Assembly: GCA_009801085.1 (NCBI GenBank)
Contig: VNWV01000005.1
Coordinates: forward strand, 1,612,001-1,676,000
Origin: Lasiodiplodia sp. COLG20
Lineage: Eukaryota > Ascomycota > Dothideomycetes > Botryosphaeriales > Botryosphaeriaceae
DNA length: 64,000 nucleotides
Direction of reading: 5' to 3'
The notes below the pieces were generated by a model. It was not told where the DNA came from and did not search any database. It saw only the letters and a program-made list of their open reading frames with translations. Positions 41,676 through 51,865 of this stretch are shown piece after piece. The stretch's first letter is position 1. The number at the start of each line of letters is the position of its first letter. Position numbers and translations under genes: made by a program.

Positions 41676-44600
41676 ATGGCGGCCGACGACCTCATCAACT
41701 TCGACGAGATCGAACCTCACAAAGAGAACATCCAGCGCGTGCAAGGCGGCCGGTCAGCAAGAGCGCTCGCAGCCGTTCTCTCGCCTAGGAACGCCGACAA
41801 TGCATTGAAGCCCATCCCCTCAGATCAAGAGAAGATCAACAACGTCAAGCGGCAAGAATTCGAAAAAGAGCTCGAGACCATTGACGAGTCGGACGACCCG
41901 CTCGACGTCTACGACCGCTACGTGAAATGGACATTCGACACATACCCCAACCCCGCTTCGCAGCAATCGCAGCTGCTGCCGCTGCTCGAGAGAGCAACCA
42001 AGGCGTTCCTCAAGTCGCCGCACTACAAAAACGACCCGCGCTACCTCAAGCTCTGGCTCAACTACATCAAGCTCTTTTCCGACGAGCCGAGGCAGACGTT
42101 CGCCTTCCTGGCCCGCCACAACATCGGCGACGGCCTCGCGCTCTTCTACGAGGAATTCGCCGCATACTTGGAGACGCAGGGACGGTGGAACCAGGCCGAA
42201 GAGGTGTTCTCGATGGGCGTTGATAAGGAAGCGCACCCGACAGCTCGCCTCTTGCGCAAGTACGGCGAGTTCCAGCAGCGCATGGAGGCGCGCGACCAGG
42301 ACAGCAACGGCCCGTCGAGCCCTGCTCTTCCGGTCGTCAGGGCGGCGCTGGCGGACAAGGGCGACGCTTTCGGCCCGGCCACCGGCTCGCCCAACCCTCA
42401 GGGAGGCGCTACGACCAAGAAGAAGGCCAAGATGGCCATCTTTGCCGACTCGGAGGAGCCGAAGCAGTCCGTCTTGGGCGGCGCTGGCAGGAAAGGCGAG
42501 TCACTCCAGACGATGGCAGAGCGTAGGAAGGAGAACAAGCAGGAAGCGCAGGCTTGGGCGGGACAGAAGCTCAATGGAGGCAAGAGGAACGTCGGCGCGG
42601 AGAAGCTGATGATCTTCAAGGACCAGGTAAGTCCGCATAGATATGCTTTACCCATCCTCTCCCCCGCTTTCTTTTCCGAAATATTTACGAAGACCAGGAC
42701 TAATTTTGGGCGGCGTGCTTTTACGCTTTGTTATGTATATGCAGTCCGTATCAGAATCTCTTCTTGCAGAGAATAGCTCCATGCGTGAAGCTCAGCAAAC
42801 CGTCAACCCGCGGACGGGGAAGATCGAGCGCGTCTTCGTGAACCTAGAGGCTGTGTACCCGAATGCGGATGACCCGATGGCCGCCGAGTTCTGCTTCGAG
42901 GAGCTCCGAGCGAGGCACAGGGGATGGATGAAGTACGACTGGAAAGCAATCAACCGCAGAGATGCGGAGCAGCGGAAGCAAGAGCAAGCCAGGAAGGAGA
43001 ACACAGAGAGGAAAGCTCTGAAGCCGAAAGACCCACAGCAGTCACCGGTGAAGGACCCGGCTGCTATGCTTGCTAAAGGTTTGAAGCAGAGCGTCGCGCT
43101 CAACGATGTTAACGATGAAAATGCACCGCCGTCGCAGGAAGAAATCCAGAGGGCCAAGCTGCTAAAGAAGCAGCGCAAGGAGGAGCGTGCGAACAGGACG
43201 AGGAAGATCAAGGTCATGGAAGTTCAAAATGAGACGCAGACGAGTAAGTCGCTTCACGCTTTGGAAGTGTGATTTGAGCTGACTTTTCCAGTACGAACAA
43301 ACCTTGGCTCCCCGACAGGCCACAAACCGGTGAGGAGAAAGAAGACTGCGGAGCCAACAATGACGATCAACACCAAGGAGGCCATGGACGAAATCTATGG
43401 CATCTTCAACCAGCCTCTTAAAGCCGCGAAGGAGGAGTCTGAAGAGGAGGAAAGTGAGGAAGAGAGCGATGACGATGACACGTACACCAGCGGAGGTGAG
43501 AGTACTTGCACTGGTAGGATGTCCGGCACGGAGAGCGAATACGGGGACGAGACGACGCGAGGCGACTTCACCATGAGGAGCGCAATGGACGACGACGATA
43601 CCAATGCCAGCCGGGCGAGCGCGTGGTCAGAGTTTACGGAAAGCAAGCATGTGCCCAGAGACGAAGATTCGGAAGAAAGCGGGTCGGAAGAAGGTGAGAG
43701 CGAAGAAGAGACAGAAAAATCGACGATGCAAGTCCACGAGGACGAAGGGTACGGAGGCTCACAAGAACCAGAGGACCTCCACACGCCGACTTCACCTCAA
43801 CATAAACCGACAAGCTTCGTCCCTGTACCACCGGAAAACGTCGAGGTTCCTAGATGGACGTATCGTGACCAAGTGCAAATGGCTAACAACCGTCTGCCGT
43901 TCATGACGCCCATCGCTGAAAAGACCGAGTCGTCGCTCGGTGCCGCGACCGTGCTGGCAGAGCACAAGGACTTTTTCAACGCGAAGACGCCGAGCCGCCA
44001 GCCAGGAGGAAAGACACCTACTATCCTGGAGGACCAGACAGAAGACCTCAGCGGATCGTTCAACGAGATCTTGGAAGAAGCCCTGAAAGAGAATGGCGGC
44101 AGAATGATGCAGCCCGCTCTGCCCAAGCCCAAGGACTCGAGGTCCAAGCCCGCTCCTCTGGGCGTCTCGAAATCAACCGCTACGCAGCAGGACGTCCTAC
44201 CCAAGGGCCCCCTCATCCAGGACAAGCAATGCAATCCCGTAGATGAGCACATCCGCCAGACGATCCTGGAGAACGTTCACCCGCCGCTCTCGACTTACGA
44301 CGGATACCACGCCGAGCTTGATCGTTCTTTCAGTCGCCACGCGGAGATCAAGAAGTTCACCAAGGCAATTGCCAAGGCGAAGAACGGTGGTGACAGGACT
44401 GGAGGCAGCTTCGTCGCCCCGACCATCTACTTCGACGGCGGCGACAGGGAATACACCATCAAGCGTCAGCTCGGCGAAGGTGCATTCGCTCCCGTGTACC
44501 TTGCTGAAAGCAGAAACATCGGCATGGAGGTGGATGAAGACGAAGGGCCAGCGCAGATGGGCAAGGGCGCGTTCGGCGCTCTCACACGCAAGCCGCTCGA

Positions 44601-45513
44601 AGCGATCAAGATGGAAGACCCGCCGTCGGCCTGGGAGTTCTACATCATCCGCCAGGCGCACCGTCGTCTGGGCGTGTCCCGCGCCGCCGAGTCGATCATC
44701 CACGCGTACGAGATGCGCATGTTCCGCGACGAGTGCTACCTGGTGCTCGAGTACCGCGACCAGGGCACCCTCCTGGACCTCGTCAACGTCGCCCGCGCCG
44801 AAATTACGAGCGGCGGGCCCGGCGTCATGGACGAGCAGCTCGCCATGTTCTTCTCCATCGAGCTGCTGCGCACCGTCGAGGCGCTGCACGCCAAGGGCAT
44901 CATCCACGGCGACCTCAAGGCCGACAACGTCCTCGCCCGGCTGGAAGCGGTTGCGGATGGCCAGTGGTCGTCGCAGTACCGCGCCGACGGGTCGGGCGGC
45001 TGGTCGCGCAAGGGCATCTCGCTCATCGACCTCGGCCGCGGCATCGACATGCGGGCGTTCAAGCCGGACGTGCAGTTCATCGCCGACTGGAAAACGACCG
45101 AGGCCGACTGCGCCGAGATGCGCGAGATGCGCCCCTGGACGTTCCAGGTCGACTACCACGGGCTCGCCGCCACCATCCACTCGCTGCTGTTCGGCAAGTA
45201 CATCGAGACGGTTGCCGAGCGCGGTGCCGCGCTAGGCGCTGGCGCAACGAAGACGTATCGTCTCCGTGAGAGCTTCAAGCGCTACTGGCAGACGGAGCTG
45301 TGGGCCGAGCTGTTCGATCTCTTGCTCAACCCGACCAAGTGGATGGAGCAGGAGGAGGGCCAGCGGCTGCCAGTGCTGAGGGGGATGAAGAGGTGCAGGG
45401 AGGGGATGGAGCGGTGGTTGGAGGTGAACTGCGAGAGGGGCGTTGGCTTGAAGGGATTGGTTAGGAGGATGGAGGAGAGGGTGGGCGCGAAGAAGGGGAG
45501 GCTGAGTTCTTAG
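41676..45513 (+). CDS. BUB1: Spindle-checkpoint kinase Bub1 (Mad3/Bub1 domain plus kinase)
   Basis: Guards chromosome attachment at kinetochores and phosphorylates histone H2A. Exons 41676-42626, 42745-43243 and 43292-45513 (introns 118 and 48 nt; phases 0 and 1), 1223 aa. A KEN box at residues 16-18 (PHKENIQ) precedes the Mad3/BUB1 TPR region, about 55-215 (YDRYVKWTFDTYP, YLKLWLNYIKLF, GLALFYEEFAAYLE). Residues 250-860 are mostly disordered and very acidic near 520-640. The kinase domain starts near 869 (IKRQLGEGAFAPVYLAES); the invariant Lys is in LEAIKMEDP. The catalytic loop is HGDLKADN near 1022 (HGD in place of HRD) and the metal motif is LIDLGRGID near 1062 (DLG in place of DFG), both normal for Bub1. 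Having both halves marks it as Bub1 rather than a kinase-less Mad3. Confidence 0.95.
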
Positions 45514-46224
45514 AGGTCTGTGGACGGCTCACGCGTTTTTCCTTTTACAATCTGGGGCAAGACTCTGGCGTTTGGGTATACCAATTTGTTTATAGGGCGG
45601 CGGCGGCTTGGTGGGTTCTTGGGGGTTTGGCAAGGTTGTGTACGAATTTGATTCCTCCATTTCGAGAATTTGACGCCCTCTTGGATATGGTATCGATCTC
45701 TTCCGCCCTGGAGATCTATCCTTACCTCTTCAAGCTCTTGTCAAAACTTACCCATTGGTCGAGCAGCTCAATACCACAAGCAGTTGAATGCTAGCGATGG
45801 ATAATTTCCAGCATACTTCTTAATTGGGAAAACCAGACCAGATGGTAGCGGATCTGTAGGGGAGGAGATAGTAAACAAACTCTTATTAGGGAGCCGGCGA
45901 GGTGAGCTAAATAATTCAACCTTCAGCACGAAAGAGAACGAGCCCAAGAAGTACTCGACGTCATTACTGGCCCGCCTGAATCGCTGCCCCAAGGACCATT
46001 ACAACAGGGATTCACCCCCGTCAATAAGCTTGACTGATTCGATTTTGAAGGCGGATGCTGTGGGCAATTCTTTCTTGCCTTATATCGAACTAAAAAAGCA
46101 CGACGTTGTACTGATTTCAGTACGTGTTGATAGCCATTGATATAGTCTGACAACTTGGTAGTATTTGAACGAGCGGTGTCTCGGTCAGATGGAAGATGTT
46201 GTCTGTTTGTAACATTTTAAATCT
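45514..46224. other. Spacer downstream of BUB1
   Basis: About 710 bp. AT-rich from 45.6 kb, with no supported gene. Its right part may be further decayed transposon sequence continuous with the relic at 46225, but I could not align motifs to it. Confidence 0.4.
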
Positions 46225-46460
46225 GGTTCTTCCATTTGCTGCTGGCTTTCACTGGATGGATGCCTGTGAGGAGGCATTCCAGAGAACAAAGAAGGCTGTC
46301 GTGAACTGTGCGCGGTCAAGTGGCAACCCGAGACTGCAGTACCACTTGCTACCGATGCATCAAACACCGGCCTTGGCGGCGTCCTCTTTCAACTACCTTC
46401 TCACCCACCAGGAACATCCACCACGGATGCCGCCCCAGAAAAATATGCGGTCGTAATGCT
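46225..46460 (+). pseudogene. Ty3/gypsy-like reverse transcriptase-RNase H relic
   Basis: Frame 2 reads FHWMDACEEAFQRTKKAVV (46250-46306), the stretch joining reverse transcriptase to RNase H in Ty3/gypsy polyproteins. Shortly after, in frame 1, comes VPLATDASNTGLGGVLFQLP (46339-46398), the start of RNase H with its catalytic TDAS. The frame change between them and stop codons on both sides show a dead fragment. No LTR or other domain is recognisable nearby. A core copy of the inverted-repeat family lies 54 bp downstream. Confidence 0.6.
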
Positions 46461-46513
46461 CATGTCATAGCAGCTGACACATGCGGAGAGAAATTAAGTA
46501 TTATTGCAACCAA

Positions 46514-46596
46514 GGGTAGTCGGAGTGATTGTCCGGACGTAAGTGTCGAATTAGAAATTATACATTCATGTCCGGACGATAGCTTCGACTCCCCAC
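46514..46596 (+). mobile_element. Inverted-repeat element, copy C (core only)
   Basis: An 83-bp palindromic core colinear without gaps with the other four cores. It starts GGGTAGTCGGAGTG and ends TAGCTTCGACTCCCCAC, with the inner marks GTCCGGACG and TGTCCGGACGATAG. The outer terminal repeats seen in copies A and D are absent or too worn to recognise. It sits just beyond the gypsy relic in the spacer 3' of HET gene 3. Confidence 0.65.
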
Positions 46597-46821
46597 AAAG
46601 CGCGAGTTATTGCTGGCTGCTTTGTCGCTTCTACAATCAGCGAGATGTCGGCTCTTTTTAGGCTCTTGCGGACAGCTTTCTCACCTTGCAGGACTCGTCG
46701 CATCATAGACTAAAGGATATATTCTTCTGGTGGTACATACTCCAGCGAACTATAATGAGACTAAATAAATAAGAAGGCCATGCTCAAGTATGAGGGCTAG
46801 ATAGCTGCTAGGCTACTCGAA
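46597..46821. other. 3' spacer of HET gene 3
   Basis: AT-rich, 225 bp, no coding or repeat signal. Confidence 0.4.
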
Positions 46822-49536
46822 CTAAACAATCGCAATCTGTTGCAAGTTCTCGGTAGATTCCTGTATGTGCCAATGAATGTGCCAATTCTGCAAGAGCCCC
46901 CGCAGCCGCAAGATCAATTGGAACGAGAGCATGCAAATCCAAAACCTTTCTCGATTCCATTCCCATGAGAGGCTTTCGTCGATGGATGTCTCTTCTATCA
47001 ATTTATAAGCTCCATACACAACCGAAGCTGCATGAATCTTGTCTTCAAAAACCTTTAGCGAGTCAGTTCGAATGTCTAATATAGACATCAAAAGGGCCGA
47101 ATCGTCCGTTGGGACCACTTGGTCGATTCTGAACATTGGGTCGAAGGCTCCTCCATGAAGATAATTGAATGCGTCCAGGAATGGCCCGTATTGCAGCAGT
47201 AAGTTTTCCCATTGTGAGAAACTTTGACTCCAGCTTGTCGTAAGTTCTTGAGGGTTGTTGTCCTGGATACTTTGCATCCGCGCATCCAAAACGCTATCGA
47301 TATCAACATAAGGTACCCTTATACTGTCGAAGTAACTAGTCGGGTTAAATTTACTTTCCAATGCCGGGTATCTCATCAAAAACATGCGAAGATCCTCTGA
47401 ATTGACGGATTTTAGCATATGCGTACGCATTTGCTTCATCGTTCCAAAAAGGGATCTGTCAAAAGAAACCTTGCCCATCCTCTTGGACCCTTGTTGAAGT
47501 GCGATTTGGATCTTTTCCAGAATGAGGCGATGTGGTTTCCACTGGAGAAATTCCGCGGTTTCATCGGGAAGTGATTCAAATGTTTCTTTCGTATTTGCCT
47601 TCGTATTTGCCACTATGAAGAGTTTGCAAACCGCGATTTCGGTCATCCAATAGTGAATAAGATGTGCCATGGGTGCATGGTATTCAAACATGATTCTGGA
47701 TGAATATATGGGATTCTCAGTGAATGTTTCCAGTGAAATGGAACAAAGTGGAGTTCGTAATGAGAAAACGAAGGTGTTGGGGATAAGTCTTTCCAACAGG
47801 AGGACTTTCCAGTTCCAAGCCGGAATTACTAAAATTTCGAGCTGATTTACTTCATTGAGCCAACTCCCAGGATCTTTGATATGTACGTTGCCAACCGCGA
47901 CATCTTTTTGCCCCGTTGGGATGCTGAGGCAACCTTGTGAGTATCGGAACAGGACAAGCCCGTGAAGAATTAGGGTCCCTGAATCAGAAATCATCGGTTC
48001 TGATTTTACATTGCGATCTTCGATGCCCAGACATTGGATTTCTAAGGGATTTAAAGGCCAAGAGAAGTAAGGACCAATCATGTTGATAGATATTTCCAAA
48101 GGCCCAGAAGTCGGGGCATGAATTGCGATACAGCTCCAATCCGGAACCCAGGATGGTAAGCCAACATCAGCGTTTCTCCGTGCGTTTACAATGCTCAGAA
48201 ATTGAATGTCCTGGGATTTATGAATCCAGTATGCTGCCAAGCCTGTATAGAGCTGTTGGAAGGACAGAGCGTAGTCGACGGGGAGCAATTTTGCCTCATC
48301 GTCTTCAACTAAACCGATAAGTCCGAAGACTTTGTCGCGAGGATCAGAGCACAAAGAATTTCTCGTGTCCCGCAGGAGTTCAAAAAGGTCCGAGGATTTG
48401 CGCCTGTGGTGTGCCGGAATAGAGAAGTGAGTGATCCAGTTGAGTTCTATCCCGTACGACCGGAAAGCAGAGCACAAGTCTGCCCAATGAACCGTTGCCC
48501 CACCACAGGTAACAATGGCTTTCAAGGCCAATGCAACCTCTTGAATGATCCAAGTTCGATGGAAGTAAGCTCTCTCGGAGAGTTCTTGTAAGCACTTCTT
48601 CCCTCCTTCAATGTCGCTTTGCTGACACGCAATGATAGCCATCGCCTTTGCCGCGCTTTCGCTTGCCTCTCCAAGGTATATCAAGACCCTGGATGCTCTA
48701 GAATATATCTTCCCCATGAGACTGACCTGAAGTTGCCGTTCGGTGGGGTTGTTCTGATTAATGCATATCGCATCAACCCAGAGAAGCCTCCTGTGTCGGT
48801 TCCGATACCTTCGCAACATCGACATGCAATTATTTGTCACCAGAACGACATCCAGCCGAGGGCCAATGAAGATTGGATGGCAGAGTCTTTTGTCTCCCTC
48901 AGGATCCGCCCACGTGTATGATACAGCTTCGTAGACTAATAGTGCAGGGTCGTCTAGCTGCCCAGGCTCGAAAGAACAAAGAATTGGATCGTTGAAGTCA
49001 TTGGTGCCATGCAAAGCAAGGAGGCGAAAACCATCGGTGCCTGAAAGGTCTGCGTAAATGCTGCGTTGCGACAAGCCAGCAAGGCTTGAATGTTGAGCTT
49101 TGGTCATTTGCTCCTTTCCCAAAGCCGAACAGGGAGCAGTACCTTCCCGCGTCATTTGTGGAGCTTTTGAGAAGACATCGGAAGGTGCAACGTCGTAGCC
49201 GAACTCTACGGAAACTCTTGATTCGGTGTCGCGTAAAGTGCCTTCATCGTTACATGGTTCTTCGTCTTCGTCCGTCGAGCCGCCAACATCATCGGCGGAG
49301 GGAGCGGTAAGATCTTTTTGGTTTTCACCGAAGCGGGATGTAGTATATGGAACGCATGGTGGCCAAGAACACTTCAGTTGAGACCGCTTCACGGCGGGCG
49401 GAGGAGCTGGAGGCGGCGGCGCTTCGATCGTCTCGGCAATCAAATGGGAGGCTGAGGAGTTGCAGCGGAGACAACTTGGTATTCCATCGATCCAGGCCAA
49501 GTCGATATCTTCGCAGGTACGAGCGTGCCAGGACAT
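46822..49536 (-). CDS. HET-domain protein 3
   Basis: Intronless, 904 aa from the ATG at 49536 (MSWHARTCEDIDLAWIDGIP). The frame runs 20 codons further up but only to TTG. The N-terminus has a small Cys pair motif (GIPSCLRCNS) often seen in this class, then a disordered acidic stretch. The HET domain begins near residue 200: YEAVSYTWADPEGD, LLWVDAICINQNNPTERQLQ near 249, ASRVLIYLGEAS, and YFHRTWIIQEVALALKA near 326. The usual follow-on SLCSDPRDKVFGLIGLVED is near 402. The C-terminal half (about 450 residues) has no known domain. This is the most canonical of the three HET proteins here. Its promoter holds transposon copy D, whose near end is about 120 bp from the ATG. Role by family: cell death after non-self fusion. 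Confidence 0.92.
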   Translation of the reverse strand: MSWHARTCEDIDLAWIDGIPSCLRCNSSASHLIAETIEAPPPPAPPPAVKRSQLKCSWPPCVPYTTSRFGENQKDLTAPSADDVGGSTDEDEEPCNDEGTLRDTESRVSVEFGYDVAPSDVFSKAPQMTREGTAPCSALGKEQMTKAQHSSLAGLSQRSIYADLSGTDGFRLLALHGTNDFNDPILCSFEPGQLDDPALLVYEAVSYTWADPEGDKRLCHPIFIGPRLDVVLVTNNCMSMLRRYRNRHRRLLWVDAICINQNNPTERQLQVSLMGKIYSRASRVLIYLGEASESAAKAMAIIACQQSDIEGGKKCLQELSERAYFHRTWIIQEVALALKAIVTCGGATVHWADLCSAFRSYGIELNWITHFSIPAHHRRKSSDLFELLRDTRNSLCSDPRDKVFGLIGLVEDDEAKLLPVDYALSFQQLYTGLAAYWIHKSQDIQFLSIVNARRNADVGLPSWVPDWSCIAIHAPTSGPLEISINMIGPYFSWPLNPLEIQCLGIEDRNVKSEPMISDSGTLILHGLVLFRYSQGCLSIPTGQKDVAVGNVHIKDPGSWLNEVNQLEILVIPAWNWKVLLLERLIPNTFVFSLRTPLCSISLETFTENPIYSSRIMFEYHAPMAHLIHYWMTEIAVCKLFIVANTKANTKETFESLPDETAEFLQWKPHRLILEKIQIALQQGSKRMGKVSFDRSLFGTMKQMRTHMLKSVNSEDLRMFLMRYPALESKFNPTSYFDSIRVPYVDIDSVLDARMQSIQDNNPQELTTSWSQSFSQWENLLLQYGPFLDAFNYLHGGAFDPMFRIDQVVPTDDSALLMSILDIRTDSLKVFEDKIHAASVVYGAYKLIEETSIDESLSWEWNRERFWICMLSFQLILRLRGLLQNWHIHWHIQESTENLQQIAIV

Positions 49537-49658
49537 GGTGCGGTCGCTGGTCCTGCTCGATCTTGGAGTAGGCTGTTGTGTTCCATGGCTTACCAAAATG
49601 TTGCCTTCAGCTCTGCTGACGTGGTGACGTTTTATTGCATTGTGAGGTTAACCAATTA
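49537..49658. other. Proximal promoter of HET gene 3
   Basis: The 122 bp between the HET gene start and the terminus of transposon copy D. The stretch AGGTTAAC at 49646-49653 resembles the flank of copy A (AAGGTTAAC read on the minus strand at about 29640-29648). Confidence 0.4.
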
Positions 49659-49960
49659 CAAAGGGATATCGGAGCCGAAGGCTAGAGTGAAGAATAGTAA
49701 GGCTCCAGGCGTAACTATGCCTCAGCATTCTCTTCTCTTCTTTTTTCCCCTTGAAAAAACAACATAGTATAAGTAAGTATGCCTCCGTTCTTCTTCTTCT
49801 TTTTTTAATGAAAATAAACCTATATGGGTAGTTGAAGCTATTATCCGGGTGTAAATGTGGAGTTAATAATTATACATTCTCGTCCGGACGATAGCGTTAG
49901 CTGCCCATGGCATGACCGAAAAACAAATTCACGCTAGTCTTCAGCTGCGATACCCCTCTG
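49659..49960. mobile_element. MITE-like inverted-repeat element, copy D (largest with clear ends)
   Basis: A 302-bp element with TA on both sides (49657-49658, 49961-49962). Its ends match in inverted form over about 33 bp with few differences: left CAAAGGGATATCGGAGCCGA, right TCAGCTGCGATACCCCTCTG. The left arm continues as the reverse complement of the right arm of copy A through GGCGTAACTATGCC. The 83-bp core is at 49826-49908, starting GGGTAGTTGAAGC. Of the four loci it has the best preserved ends and defines the family: TA target, termini beginning CAG/CAA, palindromic core, no coding capacity. It lies between the divergent HET gene 3 and the deoA-like gene. Confidence 0.8.
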
Positions 49961-50542
49961 TAAGAGATTGAATTCACTTCAAAATGTGGTTGCTCAACTT
50001 CCTCTTCCAGCCAGCGCGCCGGAGGCACCCGAAGATGATCCGCAGGATGCGCTTGCCCTGTAGCTCCCCGCCGCGGGGCAGAGCACGGCCCCCGGCCACC
50101 TCCGCTGCGATACGACGACGACCTACATAAAGCAATGGCGCTGCCAATGGCCAGTGACGGACTCACTCTGCAACACGGGGTGCAGCTACAGGTGCAACAC
50201 TGCCTCTCACGTCTCCAGTAAGAGCCATCCGATGCCCCTTCCCGTTCGCTGTACCCGCATGCAAGCTGACCTGGGCGGTAAACAAACGTAGCAATCTCAG
50301 GCCACCTTGAACCCTGGACGATCGTACGGGAGCTCTTCGTGACTCCATTATTAGAAAAAGGAGCACCCAAGCTCCACACCCACATCTGTCTCCTTTTCTC
50401 CCCGCACTCTCTCATCTGAACACCTCGTCTTCCCACCCCGCCTATTTCAGCCTCGATAACGACTATCACGGCTTCTGGACCTCAGCATCCGACGCTCGGC
50501 TGAGCATTCGACAACCACACATATACACACGGTAACCAAACC
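49961..50542 (+). promoter_or_regulatory. Upstream region of the deoA-like gene
   Basis: About 580 bp between transposon copy D and the thymidine phosphorylase ATG. Overlapping minus-strand frames (49897-50469) have no known content. The last 100 bp are C/A-rich, as in many fungal leaders. No clear TATA box. Confidence 0.4.
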
Positions 50543-51865
50543 ATGGACGCCTGGCTCCCGCAAGAAGTGATCCGCCGCAAGCGCGACGGGCTGGCTCTCA
50601 GCAGCAGCGACATCCAGCGGTTCGTGGCGGGCATCACGTCCAAGACGCTGTCCGAGGGGCAGATCGCGGCCTTCGCCATGGCCGTCTACATGAAGGGCAT
50701 GACGCTGGAAGAGCGCATCGCCTTCACGTCGGCGGTACGTGACTCGGGCCAGGTGCTCTCGTGGCCACGCGAGCTAGTACCAGGACCCGTCGTGGACAAG
50801 CACAGCACGGGCGGCGTGGGCGACTTCATCTCGCTGCCGCTGGCACCGCTACTCGCCGCCACGGGCTGCTTCGTGCCCATGATCAGCGGCCGCGGGCTGG
50901 GCCACACGGGCGGCACGCTGGACAAGCTGGAGAGCATCCCAGGCTACGTCGCGACGCCGGCGCCCGACCTCTTCCGCAAGGTCACGGCCGAGGTCGGCTG
51001 CGCCATCATCGGCCAGACGGCAGACCTCGCCCCCGCCGACAAAACGCTGTACGCCATCCGCGACGTGACGGCGACGGTCGAGAGCGTCGACCTCATCACC
51101 GCCAGCATCCTCGGCAAGAAGCTGGCGGCCGGCCTGGACGTGCTGATCATGGACGTCAAGACGGGCAACGGCGCCTTCATGGCGCGCGTCGAGCAGGCCC
51201 AGGAGCTGGCCGCCAGCATCGTCGCCGTCGCCAACGGCGCCGGCACCCGCACGCGGGCTCTCATCACCGACATGGGCGCCCCGCTCGCCCGCAGCGCCGG
51301 CAACGCCGTCGAGGTCGAAGAGGCCGTCGCGCTGCTCAAGGGCGACGTCCGCAGCGAGCGCCTGTGGGACATCACCCTCGCCCTCGCCGAGGAGACGCTC
51401 GTCGAGGCCAAAATCTCGCCCGACCGCGCGGACGCCCGCGAGAAGCTCCTGCAGGCCTGGAAGAGCGGCGAGGCGGCCAGCCGCTTCGGCCGCATGGTCG
51501 AGGCGCTCGGCGGGCCCAAGGACTTCATGGACAAGCCAGACGCTTACCTCCCCAAGGCACCCGTCGTGGCGCCCGTCTTCGCTGATAAAGAGGGCGTCAT
51601 CGAGGAGGTTGATACGCGCTCTGTCGGTCTCGCTGTCGTGGCGCTGGGCGGCGGCCGCCGACGCCCCCAGGACGACGTCGACCCGGCTGTTGGCTTTACG
51701 AAGTTGGCTTTCCCGGGCGAGACGGCTGATAAGGAACACCCTATCGGCGTCGTCCACGCGCAGACGGAGCAGCAGGCTGCTGACGCCGCGACGGCGCTTA
51801 AGGCTGCGTATAGGATTGGTGGCGCGCCGAGGGAGGTGAGGGAGGCGGTGTTGCAGAGGTTGTAG
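50543..51865 (+). CDS. deoA: Thymidine phosphorylase, bacterial DeoA type
   Basis: Phosphorolysis of thymidine (and deoxyuridine) to thymine and 2-deoxyribose 1-phosphate in pyrimidine salvage and use. Single exon, 440 aa, the usual length of bacterial DeoA; ATG at 50543. Family marks: QEVIRRKRDGLALS at the start, LSEGQIAAFAMAVYMKGM, the phosphate-binding signature VDKHSTGGVGD near residue 84, then SGRGLGHTGGTLDKLESIPG near 116, VESVDLITASILGKKLA and MDVKTGNGAFM, and the C-terminal VALGGGRRRPQDDVD. It is markedly GC-rich with strong C/G third positions and lacks introns. Bacterial-type DeoA is rare in fungi as far as I know, so acquisition from bacteria is likely but needs a tree. No targeting signal is seen, so probably cytosolic. 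Confidence 0.93.
   Translation: MDAWLPQEVIRRKRDGLALSSSDIQRFVAGITSKTLSEGQIAAFAMAVYMKGMTLEERIAFTSAVRDSGQVLSWPRELVPGPVVDKHSTGGVGDFISLPLAPLLAATGCFVPMISGRGLGHTGGTLDKLESIPGYVATPAPDLFRKVTAEVGCAIIGQTADLAPADKTLYAIRDVTATVESVDLITASILGKKLAAGLDVLIMDVKTGNGAFMARVEQAQELAASIVAVANGAGTRTRALITDMGAPLARSAGNAVEVEEAVALLKGDVRSERLWDITLALAEETLVEAKISPDRADAREKLLQAWKSGEAASRFGRMVEALGGPKDFMDKPDAYLPKAPVVAPVFADKEGVIEEVDTRSVGLAVVALGGGRRRPQDDVDPAVGFTKLAFPGETADKEHPIGVVHAQTEQQAADAATALKAAYRIGGAPREVREAVLQRL

Noticed and set aside
44197..45235. Long frames on both strands inside BUB1 (327 and 330 codons)
   Set aside because: They overlap the Bub1 kinase domain, whose frame carries all catalytic motifs; the others are shadows.
50761..51757. 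Long antisense and shifted frames inside the deoA-like gene
   Set aside because: GC-rich shadows of a fully recognisable gene.
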